DNA of 64,000 nt, taken from the NCBI RefSeq assembly GCF_035975855.1, contig NZ_CP109055.1, positions 6,014,001-6,078,000 of the forward strand. The letters are read 5' to 3'. The DNA is from Streptomyces sp. NBC_01304. GTDB lineage: Bacteria; Actinomycetota; Actinomycetes; Streptomycetales; Streptomycetaceae. This document shows, piece after piece, positions 26,102 through 34,592 of this stretch (position 1 is its first letter; each line of letters opens with the position of its first letter). The translations under genes were made by a program, and so were the position numbers. Under the pieces are notes generated by a model. It had not been told where the DNA came from. It saw only the letters and a program-made list of their open reading frames with translations, and made no database searches.

Positions 26102-26977
26102 GTGAGCGACGGTCGGGCCGGCGACGGAGGCGGCAAGGAGTTCCAGCGCGTCTCCGACGTGCTGCACGCTCGGCTGTCCGACGGCACCTATCCCATGGGG
26201 CATCGCCTTCCCTCGCAGCGTGAACTGGCCCAGGAGCTCCATGTCTCCCGGGACACCATCCAGCGGGTCTTCGCGGAGTTGGTCAACGAGGAGTGGATCG
26301 AGTCCCGGCAGGGCAGCGGCTCGCGCGTGGTGCGGGCCCAGGAAGTCCGCTCGAGTCCGCCGCAGGACCGTGGGGAGCCGATCACGCTCGGCCCGTTGAT
26401 CTCGGCCGCCTTCGAGAGCCCGCGGGTGAGCCTCGATGTCTTCACGCTGACGTCTGAATCGCTGGATACCCACATCAGGCTGCAGGCAGAACGGGTACGT
26501 GCCGGGGTGATCTCCCCCGACCAGATCAACGTGCGCATGCTCCTGCCGTCGGAAGCGATACCGCACCCCTATCCGCGTGCCAAGAACGACAGCGACGACA
26601 CGCGCCCGCAGGAGCGTCTCAAAGAGATCACCCGCAGGCACACCTACTCGCTGCGGACCCTCTTGCGGGACCTTCAAGTCGAGAGGCTGGTGCCTGCCAC
26701 CCGGTTGGAGATCCGCCGAGTACCACTGACCCCGGCCAACAAGCTGTACCTGCTCAATGGGACGGAGGCGCTGTTCGGTCCGTACGAGGTCCTGGAGCGC
26801 CCGATCCTGCTCGACAGCGGTGAGGAGATCGAGGCCCTCGACGTCCTCGGCCTGGGCTCGCCCCTCGCTCACTTCGTGAAGGACGACGACCCCCGCTCCC
26901 AGCGCTCCGTCTTCGTCACCTCCATGCAAGCCTGGTTCGACTCCTGCTGGAACCTGCTCGCGGAGGACTGCGTCTGA
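26102..26977 (+). CDS. Third GntR-family regulator of the dev region, 291 aa
   Basis: The winged helix spans about 18-85 (LPSQRELAQELHVSRDTIQRVFAEL). The C-terminal domain shows the same organisation as DevA/DevE (RMLLPS, a conserved NKLYLLNG, and WFDSCWNLL at the end) but is more diverged. It completes a set of three regulator plus mini-membrane pairs. The effector is unknown. Confidence 0.9.
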   Translation: MSDGRAGDGGGKEFQRVSDVLHARLSDGTYPMGHRLPSQRELAQELHVSRDTIQRVFAELVNEEWIESRQGSGSRVVRAQEVRSSPPQDRGEPITLGPLISAAFESPRVSLDVFTLTSESLDTHIRLQAERVRAGVISPDQINVRMLLPSEAIPHPYPRAKNDSDDTRPQERLKEITRRHTYSLRTLLRDLQVERLVPATRLEIRRVPLTPANKLYLLNGTEALFGPYEVLERPILLDSGEEIEALDVLGLGSPLAHFVKDDDPRSQRSVFVTSMQAWFDSCWNLLAEDCV

Positions 26978-27118
26978 CCGGCTGAGTCCGGGATTGCTCC
27001 ACCGACAATCCACTCAAGGGTTGCATTCTCCTGTTGTGGCAGGGGATACCCGAAGCCGGACACTAGGGTGTGCAACGCCAAGCAGTCTGACGTCCCGCGT
27101 GTGCATCCAGGAGGGTCC

Positions 27119-29377
27119 GTGGGTGACGCATCGCCTGTTCCAGGTCCCCCTCCGCGAGGGGGATCGGCGGATGATGCGTACGACGCGTTCGTACGTCACG
27201 CGAGGGTCCACGGGGAGATGACCCGGGGGCACCACAACCGGAACTTCCTCGTCCCGCTGACGGTGCAGATGGCACCCCATGTGGGCCGCTCGCCCGGTGT
27301 CCCGGTGCTGGTCCGGGAGCGAAGGCGCGACGCGTTGTCCGTGGTGATCCGGACCTGGCCGGTCGAGGCCGACATCCTGACCGCGCTCGACGGGGTGTTG
27401 CCGTACGTCCCTGAGTGCCTGGCACGGCGTGACGGGAGTGCGGTGCACAGCTATGTGGAGGGCGTACCGCTCTCCGCGATCTGCCCGGACGGGAAGCCCG
27501 TCGACCCGCTCCAGGTCAAGGCGTTGGCCGGGCTGCTGGCCGAGCTGACCACCGTACGCCGGGACGACCTGCCGCGGCTGCCGGACGGCTGGCCACGTGT
27601 GGGGCGGGACCCCAGGGCTTTTCTGCGCACCCTCGCCGGGGCCGCCGAGCAAAAGATCAGGCAGCCCAATTGGCCTGCCTTTGGTGGGCTGTTCGCGGCG
27701 CTGGGGATTCCCGAGGACGCGATGCGACGGCTCGCCGAGCGGGTGCCTGCCATGACTCGTCGGCCGTACAGCCTCCTCCACACCGATCTGCACCGGGACA
27801 ACGTGATCGTGTCCTATGGCGGCGACCCCCCGCTGGTCGGTGTCGACTGGGAGTTCGCCGGCTATGGCGACCCGCTGCACGACCTGGCCACCCACCTGGT
27901 GCGGATGCAGTACCCGCTCGACCAGTGGGACGAGGTGATCGAGGCCTGGGCCACGGCCGTCGAGGCGGTCCGGCCCGAGGCCGTCGCCGGACTGAGCCGG
28001 GACCTGCGCCACTACGTCGACTTCGAGCGGGCCCAGTCGGTCTACCCCGACGTCATAAGGGCGGCGGACTCACTGGGCAGCTCGCTCGACCCCACCCGCC
28101 TGACCGCCGGGGTCGAGGCCGTCCGGCGCGCGCTGGCCGCCGCGGCCGAGCCGCTGCGCCTGACCCGGATCCCCGACACCGAGGAGATCGAGCGGATCCT
28201 CTTCCGCCGGCAGGCGGCCCTGCTCGCCGCGCGCGGGCGCGACCCCTGGGTGCCCACGATCGGCTGGGAGCCGGACGTACGCATGCGGCAGCACGCCGGG
28301 TTCTCCGACGACGCCGTGCTCGAGGCCCTCCTCGCCGAGGGCGCCGCCCCCGCCGATCGTGTACTCAAGGGCACGGCGCACCTCAACACGGTCGTACGGG
28401 TCGACGGCTTCACCGAACCGGCCGTGGTCCGGCGCGAGATCAAGGCGGAGGGCCGCAGGGAGCGGAGCTTCCTCAGTGAGCACAAAGTGCTCGGCGCCAT
28501 CCACGAATCGGAGGCCAAGGTCCGGGCGCCGCGTGTGCTCGCCCTGGGGAGCAGCCATCCCCCCGATGGTTACCGGCCGACGGGTTCGAGCCTGCGGGAG
28601 CCCTTTGCTCTTCATTCCTACGAAGGCCCCTCTTGGGAGTCCGACGCGAGCGCGGGCCATGGGGGCGGGTTCCGGCCGCCCAACCACCCCGTACACGGTC
28701 TGCTGCCGCACGAGGCCGACGACCTGGTCGACCAGTTGCACGAGCTCATCAAGGTGGACTTCGAGGAACTCGACCCGGCCGCACGGCAGTTGGACTTCTA
28801 CAGCTGGCTGAGCGGGGAGGTGTCCCGCCTGGTCTCCGACCTGCCCAAGGAGTCCAAGGAGATGGCCCGCGTCCTCGGCCTGCCGGACGGGACCCGGCTG
28901 CAGGAGATCCTGGCTCGGCACCAGGTCGTCAAGCGTCAGGCAACCCTCCTGCACGGCGACCTCAACCCATGGAACCTGGTCCGCCGGAGCGACGGCCTCA
29001 CCCTCATCGACTGGGAGATGGCGATGGTCGGCGACCCGCTCTACGACCTGGTCCGCCATATGCATCTCACGCCCACCCGGCCCGAGATCCGCGCCCGGAT
29101 GTTCGCCCGCTGGAGCCGGAATCTGCCCGAGGTGTACACCACGGGCTGGCGGGACGACCAGCGCGTCTACCGCTGGATCGAGATCGTCCGCTCCGCCTAC
29201 GTAGACCTGGACCGCCTGGTCACCGGCTCCCTCGACGCCCCCAACGTCCAGCGTGCGGTGGCCCGTTACGCCATGACCCTTGCGGATGCCACGGCCTCGC
29301 TGGGTCTGACCCGGCGGCCCACTGCCAATCCCCTTCTGGCGCTCGCCCTGCCTCAGGGCGAGCGCCGCCCGACGTAG
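27119..29377 (+). CDS. Tandem aminoglycoside-phosphotransferase-like kinase, 752 aa
   Basis: Two APH/choline-kinase-like domains are fused head to tail. The first has the catalytic loop HTDLHRDN (221-228) and metal-binding VDWEFA; the second has HGDLNPWN (612-619) and IDWEMA. Both pairs of catalytic Asp are intact, so both domains may be active. The GTG at 27119 is preceded by AGGAGGG; an upstream start is unlikely. A single-domain member is normally 300-350 aa. The substrate is unknown; aminoglycoside resistance is only one option, and such kinases also phosphorylate metabolites. Confidence 0.88.
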   Translation: MGDASPVPGPPPRGGSADDAYDAFVRHARVHGEMTRGHHNRNFLVPLTVQMAPHVGRSPGVPVLVRERRRDALSVVIRTWPVEADILTALDGVLPYVPECLARRDGSAVHSYVEGVPLSAICPDGKPVDPLQVKALAGLLAELTTVRRDDLPRLPDGWPRVGRDPRAFLRTLAGAAEQKIRQPNWPAFGGLFAALGIPEDAMRRLAERVPAMTRRPYSLLHTDLHRDNVIVSYGGDPPLVGVDWEFAGYGDPLHDLATHLVRMQYPLDQWDEVIEAWATAVEAVRPEAVAGLSRDLRHYVDFERAQSVYPDVIRAADSLGSSLDPTRLTAGVEAVRRALAAAAEPLRLTRIPDTEEIERILFRRQAALLAARGRDPWVPTIGWEPDVRMRQHAGFSDDAVLEALLAEGAAPADRVLKGTAHLNTVVRVDGFTEPAVVRREIKAEGRRERSFLSEHKVLGAIHESEAKVRAPRVLALGSSHPPDGYRPTGSSLREPFALHSYEGPSWESDASAGHGGGFRPPNHPVHGLLPHEADDLVDQLHELIKVDFEELDPAARQLDFYSWLSGEVSRLVSDLPKESKEMARVLGLPDGTRLQEILARHQVVKRQATLLHGDLNPWNLVRRSDGLTLIDWEMAMVGDPLYDLVRHMHLTPTRPEIRARMFARWSRNLPEVYTTGWRDDQRVYRWIEIVRSAYVDLDRLVTGSLDAPNVQRAVARYAMTLADATASLGLTRRPTANPLLALALPQGERRPT
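29338..29366. terminator. Hairpin in the 3' end of the tandem kinase gene
   Basis: GGCGCTCGCCCT (29338-29349) pairs with AGGGCGAGCGCC (29355-29366). It overlaps the last codons and lies between convergent genes. Confidence 0.6.
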
Positions 29378-29417
29378 ACCGTCGACCCGACGCACATCGT
29401 CAAGCGGACGTAACCCC

Positions 29418-30164
29418 TCACCCCGTACGCCGCCGAAACAGCACCCCCGAAACCCCCACCGAAACCGCCAGGATCCCCGCACACCAGGCCAGCGCCGCCC
29501 AGGGCGTCGAACCGACCGGCTGCCCGAGCAGCAGCCCCCGCAGGGACTCGATCACCTTGGTCACCGGCTGGTGGTCGGCGAAGCCCCGCAGCCAGCCCGG
29601 CATCGACTCGGTCGGTACGAAGGCGCTGCTCGGGTAGGGCAGGAAGCTGACGAAGAAGGTGAAGCCGCCTGCCGCCTCCGGGGACTTGGCGAGCAGGCCC
29701 ACCGCTGCCGAGAGCCAGGACAGGGCCAGGATGAAGGCGAGCAGCACTCCGATGGCGGCGCACCAGGCGCCGAAGGACGCCGAGGGGCGGAAGCCGATCG
29801 CGAAGGCGAGGGCGAAGACCAGGGCGGTGGCGACCATGTTGCGGGCGGCGGACGCCAGCACATGGCCGGTGAGGATCGCGGCGCCGCCGATGTCCAGGGA
29901 GCGGAAGCGGTCGATGATGCCGCTCTTGAGGTCCTCGACGACGGCCTGGGCGGTGTTCGCCGAACCGAAGCCGGCGCAGAGCAGCAGCACGCCGGGGACG
30001 ACGTAAGTGACGTACTGAGTACCGGTGTTGATGGCGCCGCCGAAGAAGTAGACGAAGATCAGCAGCAGCATTACCGGGAGCGCCAGCGCGGTGATCAGCG
30101 CGTCGATGTTGCGGCGGCTGATGCGCAGCGAGCGGCCGGTCATGACCAGGGCGGCGTCAGACAT
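29418..30164 (-). CDS. ABC-2-type exporter permease (DrrB-like), 248 aa
   Basis: Six hydrophobic segments and the ABC-2 signature region (GIIDRFRSLDIGGAAILTGHV) are present. It overlaps the ATPase gene by 8 nt on the same strand. Together they would export a lipophilic drug or lipid. Confidence 0.93.
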   Translation of the reverse strand: MSDAALVMTGRSLRISRRNIDALITALALPVMLLLIFVYFFGGAINTGTQYVTYVVPGVLLLCAGFGSANTAQAVVEDLKSGIIDRFRSLDIGGAAILTGHVLASAARNMVATALVFALAFAIGFRPSASFGAWCAAIGVLLAFILALSWLSAAVGLLAKSPEAAGGFTFFVSFLPYPSSAFVPTESMPGWLRGFADHQPVTKVIESLRGLLLGQPVGSTPWAALAWCAGILAVSVGVSGVLFRRRTG

Positions 30165-31173
30165 GGGTCAGCTCCTTGCCGGTGGAAGGGCCGGTGGAAG
30201 GGCCGGTGGAAGTGCCAGGGGGTGTGAGCGCCAGGAATACGTCGTCGAGCGTTGCGGTGTGGAGGGAGAAGCGCTCGATGGTGGTTCGGGAAGGGTCCAA
30301 CTCGTCGAGGAGGGAGCGGACTTCGCGAGCGTCGCCGTCCGTGGGGAAGCCGAGCGTGCGGGTGTCGGGTTCGCGGTGCGTCGCCTTGGGTGCGAGGCGC
30401 TGATAGCTCGCCGTGTCCGCGAGGACCACGTCGAGGCGGTGGCCCGCGACCCGTCGCTTCAGCTCGTCCGAGGTGCCCTCGGCGACCAGCGTCCCGCCGT
30501 GCAGCACGGCGATGCGGTCGGCCAACTGGTCGGCCTCCTCCAGGTATTGCGTGGTCAGGAACACCGTCGTGCCTTGCGTCGACAGCTCGCGCACCACCCG
30601 CCACAGCTCCTGCCGGCTGCGCGGGTCGAGGCCCGTCGTCGGCTCGTCCAGGAAGATCACCTCGGGTTCGCCGACCAGGGAGGCGGCGAGGTCGAGGCGG
30701 CGGCGCATGCCTCCCGAGTACGTCTTCACCCGGCGGTCGCCCGCCTCGGTCAGGTCGAAGCGCTCCAGGAGTTCGGCGGCCCGGGTGCGGGCGGCCGCGC
30801 GGGGCAGCCGGGTCAGGCGGGCCATCATCCGCAGGTTCTCGGCGCCGGTCTGCATCTCGTCCACCGCCGCGAACTGGCCGGTGAGGCTGATCGCGCGCCG
30901 GACTTCTGTGGTGTCCGCCCCGATGTCGTGCCCGGCGACCGTCGCGGTGCCCGAGTCCGGCGTGGTCAGGGTGGCCAGGATGCGGACGGTCGTGGTCTTG
31001 CCGGAGCCGTTCTGGCCGAGCAGGGCGTAGACGCTGCCGCTCGGCACGGTGAGGTCGAGGCCGCGCAGGACCTCGACCTCGCCGTAGCTCTTGCGCAGGT
31101 CCGTTGCCCGGATGGCGGGGGTGCGCACGCCTTCCGTCGCGCCGCCCGGCACACCTTCCGTCTCGTCTTCCAT
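30157..31173 (-). CDS. DrrA-type ABC exporter ATPase, 338 aa
   Basis: Walker A GQNGSGKTTT, signature SGGMRRRLDLA, Walker B FLDEPTTGLD and the H-loop (LTTQYLEEA) are visible. A DrrA-specific C-terminal domain follows (about 230-330). The ATG at 31173 has GAGAGG 8 nt upstream; a GTG at 31182 is an alternative. The promoter region holds a double palindrome and is shared with the divergent TetR gene. Confidence 0.95.
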   Translation of the reverse strand: MEDETEGVPGGATEGVRTPAIRATDLRKSYGEVEVLRGLDLTVPSGSVYALLGQNGSGKTTTVRILATLTTPDSGTATVAGHDIGADTTEVRRAISLTGQFAAVDEMQTGAENLRMMARLTRLPRAAARTRAAELLERFDLTEAGDRRVKTYSGGMRRRLDLAASLVGEPEVIFLDEPTTGLDPRSRQELWRVVRELSTQGTTVFLTTQYLEEADQLADRIAVLHGGTLVAEGTSDELKRRVAGHRLDVVLADTASYQRLAPKATHREPDTRTLGFPTDGDAREVRSLLDELDPSRTTIERFSLHTATLDDVFLALTPPGTSTGPSTGPSTGKELTHV

Positions 31174-31190
31174 CACGCCCACCTCTCTAT

Positions 31191-31228
31191 TGCGTAACCC
31201 TTACGCATTACTGTGTAAGGGTTACGCA
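31191..31228. promoter_or_regulatory. TetR operator, two 17-bp palindromes
   Basis: TGCGTAA-CCC-TTACGCA (31191-31207) is followed after 4 bp by TGTGTAA-GGG-TTACGCA (31212-31228; one mismatch). The two sites are also mirror images, so 31191-31204 and 31215-31228 are perfect 14-bp arms. It lies between the exporter operon and its divergent TetR gene. Confidence 0.85.
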
Positions 31229-31257
31229 GAACTAGGATGTGCGTCAAGCCGATGGCC

Positions 31258-31297
31258 GTAGACGCCGGTAGACGCCGGTAGACGGCGGTAGACGGCG
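31258..31297. repeat. Four 10-bp tandem repeats (GTAGACGCCG)
   Basis: Two units read GTAGACGCCG and two GTAGACGGCG. They lie in the leader between the operator and the TetR start. Confidence 0.8.
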
Positions 31298-31323
31298 GTG
31301 ATCAGGCGCGAGGGAGGCGGCGT

Positions 31324-32079
31324 ATGGGCCGGGAAGGCAGTGACGGCACGGGGCTGTCACCGAGTCTGGAAATGGCCTGGGGCCTGCGGGAACGTCCTTC
31401 CAAGGGGCCCAAGCCGGGGCTCAGCCTGGAGCGCATCGTGGATGCGGCGGTCGCCCTCGCGGCGAGCGAGGGGCTGGCCGCCGTGTCCATGGGGCGGGTC
31501 GCCAAGGAGCTGGGCGTCTCGACGATGTCGCTCTACCGGTACGTCGGGGCCAAGGACGAGCTGTACATCCTCATGCTGGAGGCGGTGACGCCGGAGCCGC
31601 CCGCCCCGCCGGGCGATGTCACCGGCTGGCGCGACCTGCTCGCGCACTGGGCCCGCAGCCAGCGCGCGATCTTCCACCGCAATCTGTGGGTCCTGCGCAT
31701 CCCGGTCTCCGGGCCGCCCGCCTCGCCCAGGCAGCTCGCCTGGATGGAGGGCGGCCTGTCCGCCCTCGCCGGCACCGGGCTGGAGGAGGGCGAGAAGCTC
31801 GGGCTGCTCATGCTGGTCGGCGGCTTCGTACGCAACGAGGCCACGATCATGTCCGACATCGACGCGGCACTCACCGAGAGCGGCGCGACGCCGGACCAGA
31901 TGATGGGCGGCTATGCGCGGACGCTGGCCGCGCTCACCGATCCGGAGGGTTTCCCGGCGATCACCCGGGTCCTCGCATCCGGCGTGCTGCAGCACGCGGA
32001 CGAGCCGGACGCCGAGTTCGACTTCGGGCTCGACCGCCTCCTCGACGGGATCGAGGTCCTGGTCAACTCCCGTCGTTGA
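31324..32079 (+). CDS. TetR-family repressor of the DrrAB-like exporter, 251 aa
   Basis: The TetR HTH spans about 37-85 (IVDAAVALAASEGLAAVSMGR, ELGVSTMSLYRYVGAKDEL). The C-terminal TetR_C ligand domain is like that of tetracycline-type members (about 105-245). GGGAGG lies upstream of the ATG. It is divergent from the exporter, with the operator between, so it probably represses both. Confidence 0.93.
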   Translation: MGREGSDGTGLSPSLEMAWGLRERPSKGPKPGLSLERIVDAAVALAASEGLAAVSMGRVAKELGVSTMSLYRYVGAKDELYILMLEAVTPEPPAPPGDVTGWRDLLAHWARSQRAIFHRNLWVLRIPVSGPPASPRQLAWMEGGLSALAGTGLEEGEKLGLLMLVGGFVRNEATIMSDIDAALTESGATPDQMMGGYARTLAALTDPEGFPAITRVLASGVLQHADEPDAEFDFGLDRLLDGIEVLVNSRR

Positions 32080-32623
32080 GCGTGGCGTCGTTGAGCGTGG
32101 CGTTGCTGAGCCTGCCCGTGAGCTCGCCGCTGAGCTCGCCCTTGAGCAGGTCGAGCAGCAGCCCGTCGGCCCACACGCCCCGCCGGTGGTCGAACCACTG
32201 CTGCCGCAGCACCCCCACCGGGTGGAAGCCGAGCCGCCGGTAGCAGGCGATCGCCGGCTCGTTCTCCGCCGCCGGGTCGATGGTGAGGCGGTGATGGCCG
32301 CGGACGTCGGTCAGCCAGCGGGCCAGGGTCACGATGGCGTCCGTGCCGTAGCCGAGGCGGTGCTGGTCCGGGTGGACGAAGACGTCGATCGAGGCGTGCC
32401 GGAAGTCCGGGTCCGTCTCCTCGTCCCACTGGATCATGCCGACCGTCTCGCCCTTGACGGTGATGGCGAGCTGATGCTGCTCCGGGTCGGCGAGATCGCC
32501 CGCCGGATCGGGCCAGTGCCACCAGCGGGCGACCTCCTCGGTGTCGAGCGCGGCCCGGAAGGCGGGCAGGTCGTCCACGGTGGCGGGCCGGAGCGTCACG
32601 GTTATGCCGCGCAAGTAGTCCAC
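32063..32623 (-). CDS. GNAT acetyltransferase (RimJ/RimL-like), 186 aa
   Basis: GNAT motif A is RLGYGTDAIVTLARW, and the C-terminal part carries YRRLGFHPVGVLRQQW. The GTG at 32623 is the likely start, with GACAAT 6 nt upstream. Its C-terminus contains the repeat LSNATLNDATLNDGS, which comes from a 12-bp DNA repeat. Its 3' end overlaps the TetR gene by 17 nt on the other strand. The substrate is unknown. Confidence 0.9.
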   Translation of the reverse strand: MDYLRGITVTLRPATVDDLPAFRAALDTEEVARWWHWPDPAGDLADPEQHQLAITVKGETVGMIQWDEETDPDFRHASIDVFVHPDQHRLGYGTDAIVTLARWLTDVRGHHRLTIDPAAENEPAIACYRRLGFHPVGVLRQQWFDHRRGVWADGLLLDLLKGELSGELTGRLSNATLNDATLNDGS

Positions 32624-32823
32624 CCCCTCATTGTCCGGGGTTGGACTACTCGCTGTCAGGCCTCCGGATTCCACTGTCCGGAATTCAGAACCCGCTTTCC
32701 GGTTCTGAATGCTCTGCCGGCCGTACGTGTGTGACTGCGCCCTCTGCTGGCCGTACGTGTGTGACTGCGCCCGTTGCGCGTGTCCGAGTACGCCGGTTGT
32801 GCGCCGGTGAGTGCGCCCCGCCC
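32624..32823. repeat. Intergenic region with hairpin and two 30-bp tandem repeats
   Basis: ATTCAGAACC (32683-32692) pairs with GGTTCTGAAT (32701-32710). Two 30-bp direct repeats follow at 32714-32743 and 32744-32773, differing at two positions (each contains GGCCGTACGTGTGTGACTGC). The region lies between the oxidoreductase (upstream on the minus strand) and the GNAT gene, so it could combine a terminator and promoter. Confidence 0.75.
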
Positions 32824-33795
32824 TCACACTGCGAGCAGCACCTTCCCGAGCAGCGTCCGAGCCTCGATCGCCGTGTGCGCGTCGGCCGTACGGTCCAGCG
32901 GGAAGGCCTCGCCGATGATGGGCCGCAGCCGTCCCTCGGCCGCCTGTGCGTAGGCCCTGACCCGCAGGTGCCGCTGGTCCTCCGGGTCGAACTGCAGGTT
33001 GCCGATGCCGAGCAGGGTGATGCCGCGACGCTCCGCCTCGGCCTGGTCGAGCGGTGCGAAGCCGCCGGTCGGGGCGCCGTGCGCGGAGAAGCGCCCGCCG
33101 TCGGCGGCCAACGGGAAGGCGGCGGTGCCGAGTCGGCCGCCCACGCCGTCGAGCACGACGTCCGCGCCGCCCCCGCCGAGCGCCTTGCGGGCCTGCTCGG
33201 GCCAGTCCTCGTACGTCGCGTCGATGGCGTGGTCCGCCCCCAACTCCCGTACCAGCGCCAGCTTGTGCTCCCCGCGGGCCACGGCCACGACCTCGGCCCC
33301 GCGGGCGTGCAGCAGCTGGACGAGGAGGGTGCCCATGCCGCCCGAGGCGCCCAGGAGCAGCACCTTCTCGCCCGGCTCGACGCCGGTCACGTCGAGCAGG
33401 CCGAGAGCGGTGACGGCATCGGTCATCAGGGCGGCCGCATCCCGCAGTTCCAGGCCTGCGGGCACCGGGGTCAGGGTGTCCACGGCCCGCGCGACCCGCT
33501 CGGCGGAACCCCCGGTGAAGCCGGACGAAGAGACGACGCAGCGCCCGATCCAGGCCTCGTCGACGCCCTCGCCGACCTCGCGGACCGTCCCCGCAACGCC
33601 GTTACCCGGCACGTACGGAGGCTCGACCGGGAAGTACTCCTGGCCCCAGCCGGACCTGATCTGCGTCTCCACGAAGATGGTGTCGACGTACGCCACATCG
33701 ATCACGACCTCGCCGGGGCCCGCCACCGGGTCGGGTGCCTCAATGGTCTCGATCACCTCGGGGCCACCGAACTTGGTCACCTGTGCCACGCGCAT
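32824..33795 (-). CDS. Zinc-binding-type/quinone oxidoreductase (MDR family), 323 aa
   Basis: This is an NADPH-dependent medium-chain reductase. The N-terminal GroES-like domain starts MRVAQVTKFGGPEVIE. The Rossmann nucleotide site is LLLGASGGMGTLLVQL and the segment GNGVAGTVREVG is present. No catalytic zinc Cys is seen, so it is a quinone-oxidoreductase type. GAGGAG precedes the ATG at 33795. Its promoter contains a MerR-type operator. Confidence 0.93.
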   Translation of the reverse strand: MRVAQVTKFGGPEVIETIEAPDPVAGPGEVVIDVAYVDTIFVETQIRSGWGQEYFPVEPPYVPGNGVAGTVREVGEGVDEAWIGRCVVSSSGFTGGSAERVARAVDTLTPVPAGLELRDAAALMTDAVTALGLLDVTGVEPGEKVLLLGASGGMGTLLVQLLHARGAEVVAVARGEHKLALVRELGADHAIDATYEDWPEQARKALGGGGADVVLDGVGGRLGTAAFPLAADGGRFSAHGAPTGGFAPLDQAEAERRGITLLGIGNLQFDPEDQRHLRVRAYAQAAEGRLRPIIGEAFPLDRTADAHTAIEARTLLGKVLLAV

Positions 33796-33858
33796 GTCGC
33801 TCACTCCTCGCCGTAAATCCGTAAGTCCGTACGTGAGTACGTCGGTCGGTATGGGAGG

Positions 33859-33889
33859 AGTCTGTGACCTCAACTTAGGTTGAGGTCAA
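33859..33889 (-). promoter_or_regulatory. MerR/SoxR-type promoter of the quinone oxidoreductase
   Basis: On the minus strand, TTGACC (33889-33884) and CAGACT (33864-33859) are separated by exactly 19 bp. The palindrome TGACCTCAAC-TTAG-GTTGAGGTCA (33865-33888) fills the spacer. A 19-bp spacer with a central CCTCAA dyad is the hallmark of MerR/SoxR activation. It overlaps the last codons of the TetR gene. No MerR gene is in the window. Confidence 0.75.
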
Positions 33890-34526
33890 GCCCGTTCCGC
33901 AACTGACCGAAGCCCAGCTCCGCCGCCGTCACCGCGTCCTCGTACGCCGCGTCCGCGCTCTCGCCCGCCGCGACCCGGCGCCAGTTCTCCAGCGCGAGCG
34001 TGCGCTGCACCGCCACGATCTGGCCGGCCGCGAGCAGCGCCCCGATCCCACCGCCGAGCGCCTCGGCGAGGGCCGCCTCCGAGCGGGTCTGGTACGTGTG
34101 CATCCGGGCCACCAGGGACGGTGTCCCGTACAGGAGCCGCATGAAGGCGAGCACTCCCGGGTGGTCGTTGAGCCCGGTCACGGGGTCGCGCTGTGCGAGT
34201 CCGGCGAGGAAGTGGTCCCGCAGCGCGTCCAGGGCCGCCTTGCCCTGTGGGTGTGCGGCCACGATGCGGCTCGCCTCGTCCTCGTGGTCCTGGAAGCGGT
34301 GCAGGACCAGGTCCTCCTTGGCCGGGAAGTACCGGAACAGGGTCGGCTTGGAGATCTCGGCCGCCGCCGCGATCTCGGCCACCGAGACCTTGTCGAAGCC
34401 CTTCTCCAGGAAGAGCGCGATGGCCGTCTCGCTGAGCTCGGCGTACATCCGCTGCTTCTTGCGCTCGCGCAGGCCCATCGCCGCTGTCCCTGCTTCCATC
34501 CCTGCCCCTGCCCCTGCTGCTGCCAT
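33870..34526 (-). CDS. TetR-family regulator, 218 aa
   Basis: The HTH reads ETAIALFLEKGFDKVSVAEI then ISKPTLFRYFPAKEDL. The start is not certain: ATG at 34526, 34499 or 34478 are all in frame, and none has a clear ribosome site. It is divergent from the HelD-like gene, with three GTTAC motifs between them (34553-34580), which are candidate operator elements. It may repress the HelD-like gene. Confidence 0.88.
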   Translation of the reverse strand: MAAAGAGAGMEAGTAAMGLRERKKQRMYAELSETAIALFLEKGFDKVSVAEIAAAAEISKPTLFRYFPAKEDLVLHRFQDHEDEASRIVAAHPQGKAALDALRDHFLAGLAQRDPVTGLNDHPGVLAFMRLLYGTPSLVARMHTYQTRSEAALAEALGGGIGALLAAGQIVAVQRTLALENWRRVAAGESADAAYEDAVTAAELGFGQLRNGLDLNLS

Positions 34527-34592
34527 GCACCGCATCGTACGGCAGATGAATACGGGTTACAAATGTTACTCGGTTACGTTATTCTCTTCGGC

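Noticed and set aside
32624..32823. CRISPR-like array from two 30-bp repeats
   Set aside because: The repeats are directly adjacent with no spacers, only two copies, and no cas genes are present.
34527..34592. Rifamycin-associated element upstream of the HelD-like gene
   Set aside because: No match to the known 19-bp palindrome was seen between the TetR and the HelD-like gene.
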